A stretch of DNA of 59,918 nucleotides, taken from the IMG/VR virus record IMGVR_UViG_3300031825_000013, positions 1-59,918 of that record. One strand, 5' to 3'. Each line of letters opens with the position of its first letter. The first letter of the stretch is position 1. Below the pieces are notes generated by a model, which had not been told where the DNA came from, ran no database searches, and saw only the letters and a list, made by a program, of their open reading frames with translations. The DNA comes from a virus. The position numbers and the translations under genes were made by a program. This document shows positions 6,048 through 13,240 of the stretch, one piece after another.

Positions 6048-6292
6048 AGTCCCCCATGTTCTCGCACATTGCCCTGCGAACCTGGGAGCCGCACCCATCG
6101 GTATCGAGAGCGTGGGGGCTGCACCAAGACGCGGTGGTGATGTCCTTCACGAGAGCCGGAGAGACGGAGCCGCGGATTGTCGTGCTTCCGAACGAGCGGC
6201 TTCAAGAGGCGTTTGCGAGGTCGTGCCGGGAGTTCGGAGACCCCTCAGCCCCGGCGTTCCCAAGCGATGCGATGCTCAAGAGGAGGGGGTAA
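6044..6292 (+). CDS. Hypothetical protein, 82 aa
   Basis: It begins MKSPMFSHIALRTWEPHPSV with a four-base overlap to the preceding gene. There are two predicted strands and a C-terminal helix (NERLQEAFARSCREFG), but no known motif. It is coupled to the next gene by TAATG. Confidence 0.6.
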   Translation: MKSPMFSHIALRTWEPHPSVSRAWGLHQDAVVMSFTRAGETEPRIVVLPNERLQEAFARSCREFGDPSAPAFPSDAMLKRRG

Positions 6293-6543
6293 TGGCCCGT
6301 CACGCAGGTAGCGTCAACATCAACCTTGGCCGCGTGAAGTTGAGGGGCCGTCCGGTATCAGACAAGCCGTTGAAGGTTCCAGATTGCCGTGTGTGTGCGC
6401 ACCTGGACACCTCGAAAGTGGGTGAAGCGCGGTGCGGGAACGGGCGGATTCTCGATGCCGTCAACTGTGTGGATTTCGACGACACCTCCCGCGATCGCTT
6501 CATGCTCGGCGGAATTTCTGGATGGATGTACACACAACGATGA
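6292..6543 (+). CDS. Hypothetical cysteine-containing protein, 83 aa
   Basis: Four cysteines (PDCRVC, EARCGNG, AVNCVDF) suggest a small zinc or redox site of the kind seen in short phage zinc-finger proteins. It begins MARHAGSVNINLG and ends by overlapping the HNH gene start (ATGA). Confidence 0.65.
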   Translation: MARHAGSVNINLGRVKLRGRPVSDKPLKVPDCRVCAHLDTSKVGEARCGNGRILDAVNCVDFDDTSRDRFMLGGISGWMYTQR

Positions 6544-7148
6544 TCGAACTGCGTAATGGAGAGCTGCTTGCTCCAGTGAATGGGTGGGAGGGGGTCTATT
6601 CGGTCACGAACTTAGGTCGCGTACTTTCTCATGAGCGATCGCGGCGAGGAATCAACGGTGCCCGCTGTCATCATCGCGCCAAGTGGCTTTCTCTTATTCC
6701 AAATGCGGATGGATATTTGCAGGTAGGGCTTTCCAGAAACGGAAGGAAGGCGAATGTTGGGGTTGCGCGGCTTGTCGCTGGAGCATTCGTCCCCAACCCT
6801 ATGGGATTGCCGCAAGTAAATCACATCGACGGCGTGCGGGACAACAACGTTGCTTCCAATCTTGAGTGGGTAACTCACTCCGGCAATGTTCAACATGCTT
6901 GGGATACTGGGCTGCACGGGGACAAGACGCGCCGGGCGCTTATGGTCAGCATCAAGAAGGCACAGGAGGCTTGCCGCAGTCTATCTCACGAGCAAGTCCG
7001 AAAGATTCGGCTGCGGCGTTGCGCAGGCGAGCTTCTTCGCACTATTGCCATTGATTACGGGTTGAGCGTGAACGCAATCAGCAATGTTGTGCGACGAGTC
7101 ACTTACGCAGATGTGCAGGACGCGCCAGTTCAAGGGCCGCCGCAATGA
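6540..7148 (+). CDS. NUMOD4/HNH homing-type endonuclease, 202 aa
   Basis: Residues ~10-30 have the NUMOD4 signature (VNGWEGVYSVTNLGRVLS). Residues ~85-120 form an HNH nuclease (PQVNHIDGVRDNNVASNLEWVTHSGN, with His-Asn-His positions). The C-terminal ~60 residues look like a helical DNA-recognition region (SVNAISNVVRRVTY). Such free-standing HNH genes are mobile within phages. The ATGA overlap upstream and the 4-base overlap downstream show a clean insertion that kept translational coupling. Confidence 0.9.
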   Translation: MIELRNGELLAPVNGWEGVYSVTNLGRVLSHERSRRGINGARCHHRAKWLSLIPNADGYLQVGLSRNGRKANVGVARLVAGAFVPNPMGLPQVNHIDGVRDNNVASNLEWVTHSGNVQHAWDTGLHGDKTRRALMVSIKKAQEACRSLSHEQVRKIRLRRCAGELLRTIAIDYGLSVNAISNVVRRVTYADVQDAPVQGPPQ

Positions 7149-7621
7149 TGCGCGATGCGTACACAGGCGAGGCGCAATTCCTCGCGTGGGGCGACGGACC
7201 TTCGGGCCCGTGGGTGAAGATCCTGCTGCCTGACTCTGACGACCTGGGGCCGTTCCGTGGCATGACAGCGGCGAAAAAGCAGATGGCGGGACAGCTTCTC
7301 GCGGTGAAGATCGTCGAGGTTGAGCCCGAGCCCGAGAAGCGGTCCCCCGAGCCCACCGAGCCCGCGCACGCGAAGCTCGGCCCCCTCGCGTTGCTGGCGG
7401 TCCAGTGGGCCCGTGATCCGAAGTTCCAAGCATGGGCCGGGAGCCAGTTCCCCGCGCAGCTCCCTCCGCGCCCGCTGACCCAGGAGGAGTGCCGGATGCT
7501 GGTCTTGGACACCTGCCGCATCGGTTCCCGGCGCGAGCTGGATGTCGTTCCGAGCGCGGGCGAAATCTTCAAGCGCGAGATTCGTGGGCCCTTTATGGCC
7601 TACCTAGAGGGGGAATCGTGA
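7145..7621 (+). CDS. Hypothetical protein, 158 aa
   Basis: The N-terminal domain (residues 1-45, FLAWGDGPSGPWVKILLPDS...FRGMTAAKKQMAGQLLAVKIVEV) is a small beta-rich fold. It is linked by a Pro/Glu-rich spacer to a C-terminal domain (GPLALLAVQWARDPKFQAWAG...CRIGSRRELD). Proteins with this layout are common in phage replication regions and have no assigned function. Confidence 0.75.
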   Translation: MMRDAYTGEAQFLAWGDGPSGPWVKILLPDSDDLGPFRGMTAAKKQMAGQLLAVKIVEVEPEPEKRSPEPTEPAHAKLGPLALLAVQWARDPKFQAWAGSQFPAQLPPRPLTQEECRMLVLDTCRIGSRRELDVVPSAGEIFKREIRGPFMAYLEGES

Positions 7622-7971
7622 CCGCCGAGATTCAGCGCCACTGGGGCCGCGTGATCGCGCTCGGGTGCATTGTCACCGGAGCCAAGCACGGAATTACGAT
7701 CCACCACCCCCATGGGGGTTCGATGAAAACGCGCGGGGTGCATCGTTCCTTCGGGCGCAAGACGAGCGACTGGCTGGTAATCCCGCTGCACGAGAGCATC
7801 CACACGGGGCCGGGTGGGATCGATGGATTCCCCCGTCCGTCTGTCGCGGAGTGGGAATCGAGGTTCGGCCGGCAGGCTGACATGGTGGATGCGGTGTGCG
7901 AGCGGCTGGGCCTGGATCTGTGGGCGCTGGCTTTTGCGGAGTTCAAACCTGTGCCGAGGAGGGTGGCGTGA
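7618..7971 (+). CDS. Ref-like recombination nuclease (HNH fold), 117 aa
   Basis: It uses a GTG start in a GTGA overlap with the preceding gene. The sequence pattern GCIVTGAKHGITIHHPHGG, then DWLVIPLHESIHTGPGGIDGF, then WESRFGRQADMVDAV matches the Ref/DUF968-type nuclease family (P1 Ref is a RecA-dependent HNH-like nuclease). The clustered histidines are the expected metal-binding positions. It would act in recombination with RusA and the left-operon RecT/exonuclease pair. Confidence 0.75.
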   Translation: MTAEIQRHWGRVIALGCIVTGAKHGITIHHPHGGSMKTRGVHRSFGRKTSDWLVIPLHESIHTGPGGIDGFPRPSVAEWESRFGRQADMVDAVCERLGLDLWALAFAEFKPVPRRVA

Positions 7972-8126
7972 TGCGCTTTCGCCTGATCTGCGACGTGTGC
8001 TGCTACACGAGCCTTTACCTACTGCCGACGATCGTTGTTGGTGCAGCCGCCGGTGGAGGAGGGTGGGTATACCTGCTGTGGTTTCGTGGACGCCTCGGCC
8101 TCTCGTGGGCGCGGAGGGGTGCATGA
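7971..8126 (+). CDS. Small membrane protein, 51 aa
   Basis: MRFRLICDVCCYTSLYLLPTI is followed by a hydrophobic, glycine-rich stretch to ~residue 37 and a basic tail, giving one or two membrane segments. The start overlaps the previous stop (TGATG). No function can be named. Confidence 0.55.
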   Translation: MRFRLICDVCCYTSLYLLPTIVVGAAAGGGGWVYLLWFRGRLGLSWARRGA

Positions 8127-8398
8127 CTGCCAGGGTCTATGCCCAATCCGGGGCGCGGACTCACCGACGTGACTGTATGTGGGCGAGGGCATGGGCTTAT
8201 GCGTTCGCGGTATGCGAGGAAGATCCGCGAGAGGCCGCCATCCTCGTCGGCCTAGCGGTTGATTCTCTGCGCTGGAAGCGCCAGTCAGGCCGGTGGCTTA
8301 CTCGCGCTCAGTGCGGGGACCTTCAGCGTGCCGCTGAAAGTGGATGGGTGGACGGACAGCTCAAACTATTTGAGGCGGCTCAACGCCGGGAGCCGTGA
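8123..8398 (+). CDS. Hypothetical protein, 91 aa
   Basis: It begins MTARVYAQSGARTHRRDCMW with an ATGA overlap. It is mostly helical and charged, with a C-terminal helix (GQLKLFEAAQRREP). No recognisable domain. Confidence 0.6.
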   Translation: MTARVYAQSGARTHRRDCMWARAWAYAFAVCEEDPREAAILVGLAVDSLRWKRQSGRWLTRAQCGDLQRAAESGWVDGQLKLFEAAQRREP

Positions 8399-8706
8399 TG
8401 ACCGACTACGCCGCCCATCGGTTGATCCTCGCGTGGGCCTATGCCTCGCATCGAATCACGGGAGCCGAGTACGGCTCTCTGATGCATGGGGTCAACCTAT
8501 CCGAATGGGGGGGCGATGGCCTGCACCGGAAAGACCCCGTTCCGAGACTTCCTCTTTGCCCACAAGATCGCGCGGAAGTCGGCTGGCCGGCACGATTGCG
8601 GGATGAAGGTCTACAAGTGCCACCAATGCGGGCTCTGGCACATCGGGCAGAAGACTCCGCCCTCGGCCCTTGCCTACAAGCCGCAGGTGTTCAAGTGGGC
8701 CGCTGA
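8398..8706 (+). CDS. Hypothetical protein; frame possibly disrupted at a G7 tract
   Basis: The first ~37 residues (MTDYAAHRLILAWAYASH...SEW) look like normal coding sequence. After the seven-G tract at 8507-8513 the frame becomes arginine/proline-rich and runs over the better-looking gene at 8516-8716. Removing one G would fuse the two into a single ~105-residue protein. The downstream part of this frame is therefore doubtful. A GTG at 8395 is an alternative start. Confidence 0.45.
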   Translation: MTDYAAHRLILAWAYASHRITGAEYGSLMHGVNLSEWGGDGLHRKDPVPRLPLCPQDRAEVGWPARLRDEGLQVPPMRALAHRAEDSALGPCLQAAGVQVGR

Positions 8707-8716
8707 TGAACGATAA
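8516..8716 (+). CDS. Small zinc-finger-like protein, 66 aa
   Basis: MACTGKTPFRDFLFAHKIARK is followed by GRHDCGMKVYKCHQCGLWHIG, a Cys/His cluster (C-x6-C-x2-C-x3-H) like other short phage zinc-ribbon proteins that often precede Q-type genes. The start directly follows the G7 tract. Confidence 0.65.
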   Translation: MACTGKTPFRDFLFAHKIARKSAGRHDCGMKVYKCHQCGLWHIGQKTPPSALAYKPQVFKWAADER

Positions 8717-8731
8717 ACGGGGGAGCGCGGA

Positions 8732-9412
8732 ATGACCGATGCCTTGAGCGCCAAGAGCTACGCGATACTCAAAGAGGCGATGGCCACGGGAGCCTTCCCT
8801 GCGGAGTCGGGAGCCTCGCAGATCGCCGAGGTCATCGTGGCCCAATCGGGAGGAAGGCTGGATGCCCGTGACGCGGAGCGCGTCTCCGCCATGAGGGCCA
8901 TGGGCAAGGCCAACAACCTGTTCCGCAACGGGAAGAACCCCACCGAACGCAAGACCGCCGTTGCTTTCCTGTGGCGCATGGTCAAGCGCGAGGAAACGAG
9001 GGAGGGGAGGCCGCGATGGCGCTTCTCCAAGACGACCTGCGTTTGCGTCTCCACTGTCGCTGTAGATGAAACCTGCTGGGATGCGTGCCCCACCTGCCAA
9101 GGGGCGGGAGTCGTCCCCATGGGCTTCTCGGAACAGAAGATCGACGGCCGCCAGCCCATGACGACGTGCCACACCTGCATGGGCTCCAGGAAGCGCAAGT
9201 ACGACACTGACGAGCGCGTAGCGGCTCTGGCGAAGGCTTGGGCTGGGATCATGGGCGTGGACGATGCGGACGGGTCTATCGCCCGGGAGATCCGGGCAGA
9301 CAAGCGCCTGCGGGGCTTCATCGAGGCGATTGAGTGGGGCCGGGGCAAGTTGCTCGAGGCCGAGCGCATGGCGGTAGAGGGTGCGGCTGAAATGCTGGAG
9401 CGGTGGACGTAA
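8732..9412 (+). CDS. Q-like late antiterminator candidate, 226 aa
   Basis: It is the last gene of the rightward early operon and lies just before a promoter-terminator region and the lysis genes, exactly where Q sits in lambdoid phages. Residues ~115-155 contain a DnaJ-like zinc site (CPTCQGAGVVP...CHTCMGSRKRK). The N-terminal half is helical with a basic KNPTERKTAVAFLWRMVKREET segment. Length (~220 aa) fits lambda-type Q (~207 aa). The call rests on position, size and zinc motif rather than a clear family match. Confidence 0.6.
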   Translation: MTDALSAKSYAILKEAMATGAFPAESGASQIAEVIVAQSGGRLDARDAERVSAMRAMGKANNLFRNGKNPTERKTAVAFLWRMVKREETREGRPRWRFSKTTCVCVSTVAVDETCWDACPTCQGAGVVPMGFSEQKIDGRQPMTTCHTCMGSRKRKYDTDERVAALAKAWAGIMGVDDADGSIAREIRADKRLRGFIEAIEWGRGKLLEAERMAVEGAAEMLERWT

Positions 9413-9423
9413 CCTCGGGGGTA

Positions 9424-9452
9424 TTGACTTTCGCCATGAACCGCGAAAGAAT
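9424..9452 (+). promoter_or_regulatory. Candidate late promoter pR'
   Basis: TTGACT (9424-9429), a 17-bp spacer and AAGAAT (9447-9452), immediately after the Q-like gene. Confidence 0.5.
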
Positions 9453-9586
9453 CGCGCAAGAGTCGGCGCGTTCAACCTGGGCAGTGCCCCGAAGCCGACC
9501 GGGGCAGGCGATTCGTCATGCCGGGCACAATAACGACAACAACCGTTTGACGCGCTCAATCCACAACTGCCCCCATCGTTTCCATG

Positions 9587-9605
9587 CGCCCCGCGAGGGG
9601 CGTTT
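9587..9605 (+). terminator. tR'-like terminator
   Basis: CGCCCC-GCGA-GGGGCG followed by TTT. It lies ~130 nt downstream of the predicted pR' start, the expected place for a Q-controlled terminator. The U-tract is short. Confidence 0.5.
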
Positions 9606-9815
9606 CCATTTCTGGATTGCCCCGGCGTGGCAACGTCGGAGCCCTTTGGCCGCCGAGTGGAAAAAACGGCCTAAGCCCGGCGGGTTCGCGAGCCCATCGG
9701 GTGGACTATTCCCCCTCAATGCCGGGCAAGCAGCCTACAGCCCATCCCCACGGCGGGCATGCAGACCCTTTCGGGTCCCCGGCGCCTTTCAACATCACGT
9801 CTGGAGGAATCCGCC

Positions 9816-9848
9816 ATGGTTCGGAGAATCTCCCCTGTCGGGCCATGA
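9816..9848 (+). CDS. 10-codon leader ORF before the lysis genes
   Basis: An ATG at 9816 follows a strong GGAGGA (9803-9808) and reads MVRRISPVGP. Its stop overlaps the ATG of the next gene (CATGA). It probably serves to couple or tune translation of the first lysis gene. Confidence 0.45.
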   Translation: MVRRISPVGP

Positions 9849-10066
9849 ACGCGGTCAGTACGGAGCGCGAGCTCGGGGACCACGGAGCGCGCCTCACGAA
9901 CCTGGAGCAAACCGTGCAAGGGCTTGACGCCAAGATGGACGAGGTATTGCTCGAGATCCACACCGCCAAGGGCGGCTACAAGACGCTGATGCTGGTCGGG
10001 GGGATGGCCGGTGCGGTGGGGGCGCTCGTCGGGAAGTTCCTGCCTTGGCTGACGCTCAAGCCGTGA
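9845..10066 (+). CDS. Coiled-coil membrane protein of the lysis block, 73 aa
   Basis: MNAVSTERELGDHGARL starts a heptad-rich helix (to ~residue 40), followed by a single hydrophobic segment (TLMLVGGMAGAVGALVGKF) and a short tail. This is the layout of XhlA-type or holin-accessory proteins. It precedes the larger membrane protein and the endolysin, so a holin-associated role is inferred. Confidence 0.7.
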   Translation: MNAVSTERELGDHGARLTNLEQTVQGLDAKMDEVLLEIHTAKGGYKTLMLVGGMAGAVGALVGKFLPWLTLKP

Positions 10067-10341
10067 ACCCGATCGAGTGGCTGAAGCGGACTCTCGACAA
10101 CAGGTTGTTTTCTCGGGCTGTCATGGTCTACATCTGCTGGTTCGCGTGGCGCATGTCCGACTGGGCAATGGCCTTTGCGGGGACGGTGCTGGTGATGGAT
10201 GGACAGAAGGATTTCCAGGGGGCCGCCATGCTGGTCGGTGCGATCGGAGTTCTTCCGGTGGCGCTACTGACCTGGGGGCTCAACGCCTACAACGCGATGC
10301 GAGCCTCCCAGCCAGCAGGAGACCAGAGGAGTGCGGCGTGA
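10063..10341 (+). CDS. Holin-like membrane protein, 92 aa
   Basis: A GTG start overlaps the previous stop (GTGA). Hydrophobic segments lie at about residues 20-40 (VMVYICWFAWRMSDWAMAFAG) and 58-78 (AMLVGAIGVLPVALLTWGL), with charged ends. The location directly before the endolysin makes it the best holin candidate. A TTG at 10045 in the same frame is less likely. Confidence 0.75.
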   Translation: MNPIEWLKRTLDNRLFSRAVMVYICWFAWRMSDWAMAFAGTVLVMDGQKDFQGAAMLVGAIGVLPVALLTWGLNAYNAMRASQPAGDQRSAA

Positions 10342-10967
10342 GCCTCCCGCTGACCGTCCCGATGCTGCTGGCGATCATGCCGGGCGCTGGCGAGGCAGCG
10401 TCCACGTTCCTCATGCCGCTCCAGCAGTCGATGGCCCGCTGGGGGATCGCGGAAAGCGATGCGCGAGTCGCCGCGTTCCTCGCCCAAGTGGCCCATGAAT
10501 CGGACGACCTCACGGCCCTCGAGGAGAACCTGAATTACTCGGCCGAGGGGCTTCTCAAGACATGGCCCAATCGCTTCTCCGCTGAGGCTGCCGCCCACTA
10601 CGCCCGCAAGCCGGAACTGATCGCAAACCGCGTCTACGCGAACCGGATGGGCAACGGGGATCAGGCGAGCGGCGACGGCTGGCGCTACCGTGGCCGTGGG
10701 CTCTTCCAGCTCACGGGGAAGAAGAACTACGCCGCCGCTTCCCTTGCTATCTGCGGCGATGCGAGCGTGCTGGTGAAGTCTCCCGAACTCGTGGTGACCC
10801 CGGAGTACGCCTGCGAGACAGCGGGTTGGTACTGGCACGACAACGACCTCGACCGCTTCGCCGATACCGGTGATTTCGACGGCCTGACGCGGGCGATCAA
10901 CGGCGGGCTGAATGGCCTCAAGGAGCGCGTGGCTTACTGGCACCGCTCTATCGAAGCCCTAGCGTGA
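10338..10967 (+). CDS. GH19 (chitinase-like) endolysin, 209 aa
   Basis: The GTG start overlaps the holin stop. The protein has the glycoside hydrolase 19 pattern of phage lysozymes: QVAHESDDLTALEENLNYSAEGL with catalytic Glu at about residues 54 and 62-63, then GDGWRYRGRGLFQLTGKKNYAA and ETAGWYWHDNDLDRFAD...TRAINGGLNG. It cleaves peptidoglycan glycan strands. No signal peptide is seen, so release depends on the holin. Confidence 0.93.
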   Translation: MSLPLTVPMLLAIMPGAGEAASTFLMPLQQSMARWGIAESDARVAAFLAQVAHESDDLTALEENLNYSAEGLLKTWPNRFSAEAAAHYARKPELIANRVYANRMGNGDQASGDGWRYRGRGLFQLTGKKNYAAASLAICGDASVLVKSPELVVTPEYACETAGWYWHDNDLDRFADTGDFDGLTRAINGGLNGLKERVAYWHRSIEALA

Positions 10968-10977
10968 AAGGAGCCCC

Positions 10978-11118
10978 GTGAGCGCAGAGTTGAAGATCCG
11001 CGCCCAGAAGCTGCTCGATGAGTTGGAGTCTTGGTTCATTTCGGAGGGAATCTCGCCTCCGCACTATGTGCAACACCAGATCGACCAGCTCCGCCGCACC
11101 CTAGAGGCGCTTGCCTGA
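10978..11118 (+). CDS. Small hypothetical protein, 46 aa
   Basis: A GTG start after AAAGGAG with good spacing. The sequence (MSAELKIRAQKLLDELESWF...HQIDQLRRTLEALA) is two amphipathic helices. It lies between the endolysin and spanin genes; function unknown. Confidence 0.65.
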   Translation: MSAELKIRAQKLLDELESWFISEGISPPHYVQHQIDQLRRTLEALA

Positions 11119-11120
11119 CC

Positions 11121-11213
11121 ATGCTCTTCGACCTCTTCGATCCGGTCAACGTGCTCGCCATCCTCGCGTGGATCGGGCTGGTGGCTCTGTGCCGGACAAA
11201 GGACCACGAATGA
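11121..11213 (+). CDS. Very small membrane peptide, 30 aa
   Basis: MLFDLFDPVNVLAILAWIGL gives one transmembrane helix and a short charged tail. It starts 2 bases after the previous stop and ends by overlapping the Rz start (ATGA). The tight coupling supports a real gene; a lysis-accessory role is a guess from position. Confidence 0.55.
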   Translation: MLFDLFDPVNVLAILAWIGLVALCRTKDHE

Positions 11214-11854
11214 TCGCCTTGTTCTGGAAGGCCCTCGGCTTTCTCAAGATGATCCCCTGGCAGGTGTGGGCCATCCTGGGTGCGGCGATGTCGTTCTGGC
11301 TCTGGCTCGGCGCCCACGATGCGGCGCTCACGAAGAAAGTCACCCTTGACCGTGACGCCTACTGGCAGGGCCGCGAGAAGGCGGCCAACGATCGCTACGC
11401 GGCCGACATGAACCGCAAGCGGGCCGAAGTCGCTGATCTTGTGCTCGCCGGGATCGCCCTTCGGGACCAGCTTGAAGGCGTGATCCGTGCTCAAGCTGCG
11501 GCGTTCCAAACTGAGTTCGACAGGCTCAATAACCGGAGGGCCGCTTATGTCACCCCGCTCGCTGATTCTCGCTGCGTTATTCCTGCTGGCTTCGTCATGC
11601 AGTTCAACGCCGGGGCTGCCGGCGCCAACGGCACGGGAGCCGTTCACGATCCCGCCGCTGCCGACCCCGGGCCCCAGCTTGTCGATGCCCCCTCCGGCAT
11701 CGCCCTATCTCGCGTCTCCGAAGCCGTCACCGCAACCCAGCAAGCCCTCGGCGACTGCCGCAGACAAGTAAGCGGCTGGCAAAGCTTCTACTCGACCGTG
11801 CTGGTCCCCTGGCATGCGTCTCTCGCCAAAACCCTACAAGGAACCCCACCATGA
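11210..11854 (+). CDS. Rz-like inner-membrane spanin, 214 aa
   Basis: An N-terminal membrane segment (~15-36, WQVWAILGAAMSFWLWLGA) is followed by a long coiled-coil periplasmic region (WQGREKAANDRYAADMNRKRAEVADLV...). This is the i-spanin design. The Rz1-type lipoprotein is nested inside in another frame (11547-11771). Together they fuse inner and outer membranes at lysis. It is somewhat longer than lambda Rz (153 aa). Confidence 0.85.
   Translation: MIALFWKALGFLKMIPWQVWAILGAAMSFWLWLGAHDAALTKKVTLDRDAYWQGREKAANDRYAADMNRKRAEVADLVLAGIALRDQLEGVIRAQAAAFQTEFDRLNNRRAAYVTPLADSRCVIPAGFVMQFNAGAAGANGTGAVHDPAAADPGPQLVDAPSGIALSRVSEAVTATQQALGDCRRQVSGWQSFYSTVLVPWHASLAKTLQGTPP
11547..11771 (+). CDS. Rz1-like outer-membrane lipoprotein spanin, 74 aa (nested in Rz)
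   Basis: The start is the ATG at 11547 after GGAGGG. The signal sequence MSPRSLILAALFLLASSC ends in a lipobox with acylated Cys at ~18. The mature part is proline-rich (PTAREPFTIPPLPTPG...), as typical for Rz1. It lies wholly inside the Rz gene in an alternative frame, the classic embedded spanin arrangement. Confidence 0.88.
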   Translation: MSPRSLILAALFLLASSCSSTPGLPAPTAREPFTIPPLPTPGPSLSMPPPASPYLASPKPSPQPSKPSATAADK

Positions 11855-12603
11855 CCCTGTTCGAGTTCGTTCTCCTAGTCGTCGTCGCCCTCGTTGTGTG
11901 GGCCATCGTGTCCGGCAAGATCGACTCGAAGAAGCTGAAGGACGCCATCGCAGACCTCAAGGACGACGGGAGGCTCAACGGGAGCAACGTCCAGTCCATT
12001 ACCGTGACGCCGGAGCATCTGCAAGCCGTGGCCGAGATCGTCCGCGCCGCGCAGCCTTCCCCGGCACCGATCGCGCAGCCTGCGCCAGCCGCGGTCCCCG
12101 AATACAACGGCGTGGGCGATCCTCCCTCGCAGGAGGCGTGGGCGAAGTGGCGCTCGAGCCTCAATCCGATGCTGCGGTCCTTCTATCCCGAGGTCTGGAA
12201 GCCGACGCCGACGTCCGCCGCGAACCCGGCGATGGACGTGCCTGCCGTCTTCAAGGACGGCGTGATGATCCATACCGACGGCCCGTACTCCGGCCAGCCG
12301 AAGCCGCTGACTCGCGGCGTTCGGGTGAAGGTTCTCGGACAGGCGGGGGAGGTCTACAGCTTCCGGCTGCTTTGGGACGTGACGCGGGTGACGATCGCCG
12401 AGACCTCCGATAGCGGGGACCAAGCAAGGCGAAACCTGTGGGGCTCGACGACCCCTCGCGGGCCGGCTATCGTCGGTGATGCCGCGCACGAGTTCCAATA
12501 CAACAACGCGACGCTGATTGTCCCGGCCGGCATGGAGGGGGCAGAGTACGCAAACGTCCGCCAGCTTGTCGCTGACGGGTCCTTCTACATCCAGGCGAAC
12601 TGA
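11851..12603 (+). CDS. Hypothetical membrane-anchored protein, 250 aa
   Basis: MTLFEFVLLVVVALVVWAIV is a membrane anchor. A charged helix and a Pro/Ala linker (~65-90) follow, then a soluble domain (SQEAWAKWRSSLNPM... to VLGQAGEVYSFRLLWDVTRV... and NATLIVPAGM). The ATGA overlap couples it to Rz. No known family. Confidence 0.7.
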   Translation: MTLFEFVLLVVVALVVWAIVSGKIDSKKLKDAIADLKDDGRLNGSNVQSITVTPEHLQAVAEIVRAAQPSPAPIAQPAPAAVPEYNGVGDPPSQEAWAKWRSSLNPMLRSFYPEVWKPTPTSAANPAMDVPAVFKDGVMIHTDGPYSGQPKPLTRGVRVKVLGQAGEVYSFRLLWDVTRVTIAETSDSGDQARRNLWGSTTPRGPAIVGDAAHEFQYNNATLIVPAGMEGAEYANVRQLVADGSFYIQAN

Positions 12604-12618
12604 TGGCCGCCGGCGCGG

Positions 12619-12864
12619 TTACGCCCCCTCGCGCTCGATCTGGCGCAGCGTGGCGAGGCGGGAGCGCAGCCGGAACAGCGCCCACGCTGCCCCGCTGATG
12701 GGTCGCTCGCCGGACTCCCACTTGATCCACGCGCGGGTTGATACGAGCGCACGCGATGCGGCCTCGGCCTGCGTGATGCCGAGGGAGTCGCGGGCGGCTC
12801 GAATCTCGGGGGCGGATGGCAAAAGGGCCACCTCGCGGCGGCCCCGGTGCGGGTGGTTGGTCAC
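12619..12864 (-). CDS. HTH_XRE regulator, minus strand in the late region, 81 aa
   Basis: A GTG start overlaps the upstream stop (GTGA). The domain PSAPEIRAARDSLGITQAEAASRALVSTRAWIKWESGERPISGAAWALFRL is a standard XRE helix-turn-helix of the type that recognises its own promoter. It is transcribed against the late genes together with the 76-aa gene. It could autoregulate or control the divergent region at 13130-13227. It is possibly a moron expressed in the lysogen. Confidence 0.85.
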   Translation of the reverse strand: MTNHPHRGRREVALLPSAPEIRAARDSLGITQAEAASRALVSTRAWIKWESGERPISGAAWALFRLRSRLATLRQIEREGA

Positions 12865-13091
12865 AGCTCGCTCTGCACGTCTGCGGGGCGCCATCCGTCC
12901 GTCGTCCACATCATGACCGAGGCGTCACTGTACCCGCCTTGGGTGCGGCAGCCACGCTGATCGGAAATTAGGGACCGTTGGGCCGCCATCGCCGTGCGGT
13001 GCTCCGATACCAGTCCGCGCACGCTGCCGTACACGATGTACTGATGTTGGCTCTCGATCATCATCCCAGAGATCAGTCCACGATTTGCCAT
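12861..13091 (-). CDS. Hypothetical protein upstream of the HTH gene, 76 aa
   Basis: The ATG at 13091 follows GGAG with good spacing. The sequence IVYGSVRGLVSEHRTAMAAQRSLISDQRGCRTQGGYSDASVMMW...DGWRP is a compact domain that I have seen in small bacterial and plasmid proteins of unknown function. It forms a two-gene minus-strand operon with the HTH gene. Confidence 0.75.
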   Translation of the reverse strand: MANRGLISGMMIESQHQYIVYGSVRGLVSEHRTAMAAQRSLISDQRGCRTQGGYSDASVMMWTTDGWRPADVQSEL

Positions 13092-13129
13092 TCCCGCTCC
13101 TATGCCCCTGGTCCCGCGAGGCGCCGGTA

Positions 13130-13227
13130 TCGGATGTCCGATGTAGAGATATTACCCTATGGGTAACAGGAAACATTGACCCAGGTCAAGAAAAACGAAA
13201 TATTTTTGATGACTGTCAACTTTTGAC
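13130..13227. promoter_or_regulatory. Divergent control region with four palindromes
   Basis: The inverted repeats are TCGGA-TG-TCCGA (13130-13141), TTACCC-TAT-GGGTAA (13152-13166), TTGACC-CA-GGTCAA (13176-13189) and GTCAA-CTT-TTGAC (13215-13227). A plus-strand promoter TTGACC-17-AATATT (13176-13204) overlaps one of them. The region is AT-rich relative to its surroundings and separates the minus-strand HTH pair from the packaging genes. Confidence 0.6.
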
Positions 13228-13240
13228 GGGATTCCCGCAT

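Larger units (their letters stand above)
9413..9844 (+). other. Non-coding late-control interval between Q and lysis
   Basis: About 430 bases without a convincing gene. It contains the candidate pR', a hairpin TGCCCC/GGGGCA (9485-9506), a terminator-like hairpin (9587-9605), a longer inverted repeat GCCCGGC/GCCGGGC (9675-9681 with 9721-9727) and a micro-ORF at the end (9816-9848). This fits an untranslated late leader controlled by antitermination. Confidence 0.6.

Noticed and set aside
9675-9727. tRNA-like inverted repeat GCCCGGC...GCCGGGC
   Set aside because: The span is only ~53 bases and no cloverleaf arms or anticodon loop fit, so it is not called a tRNA.
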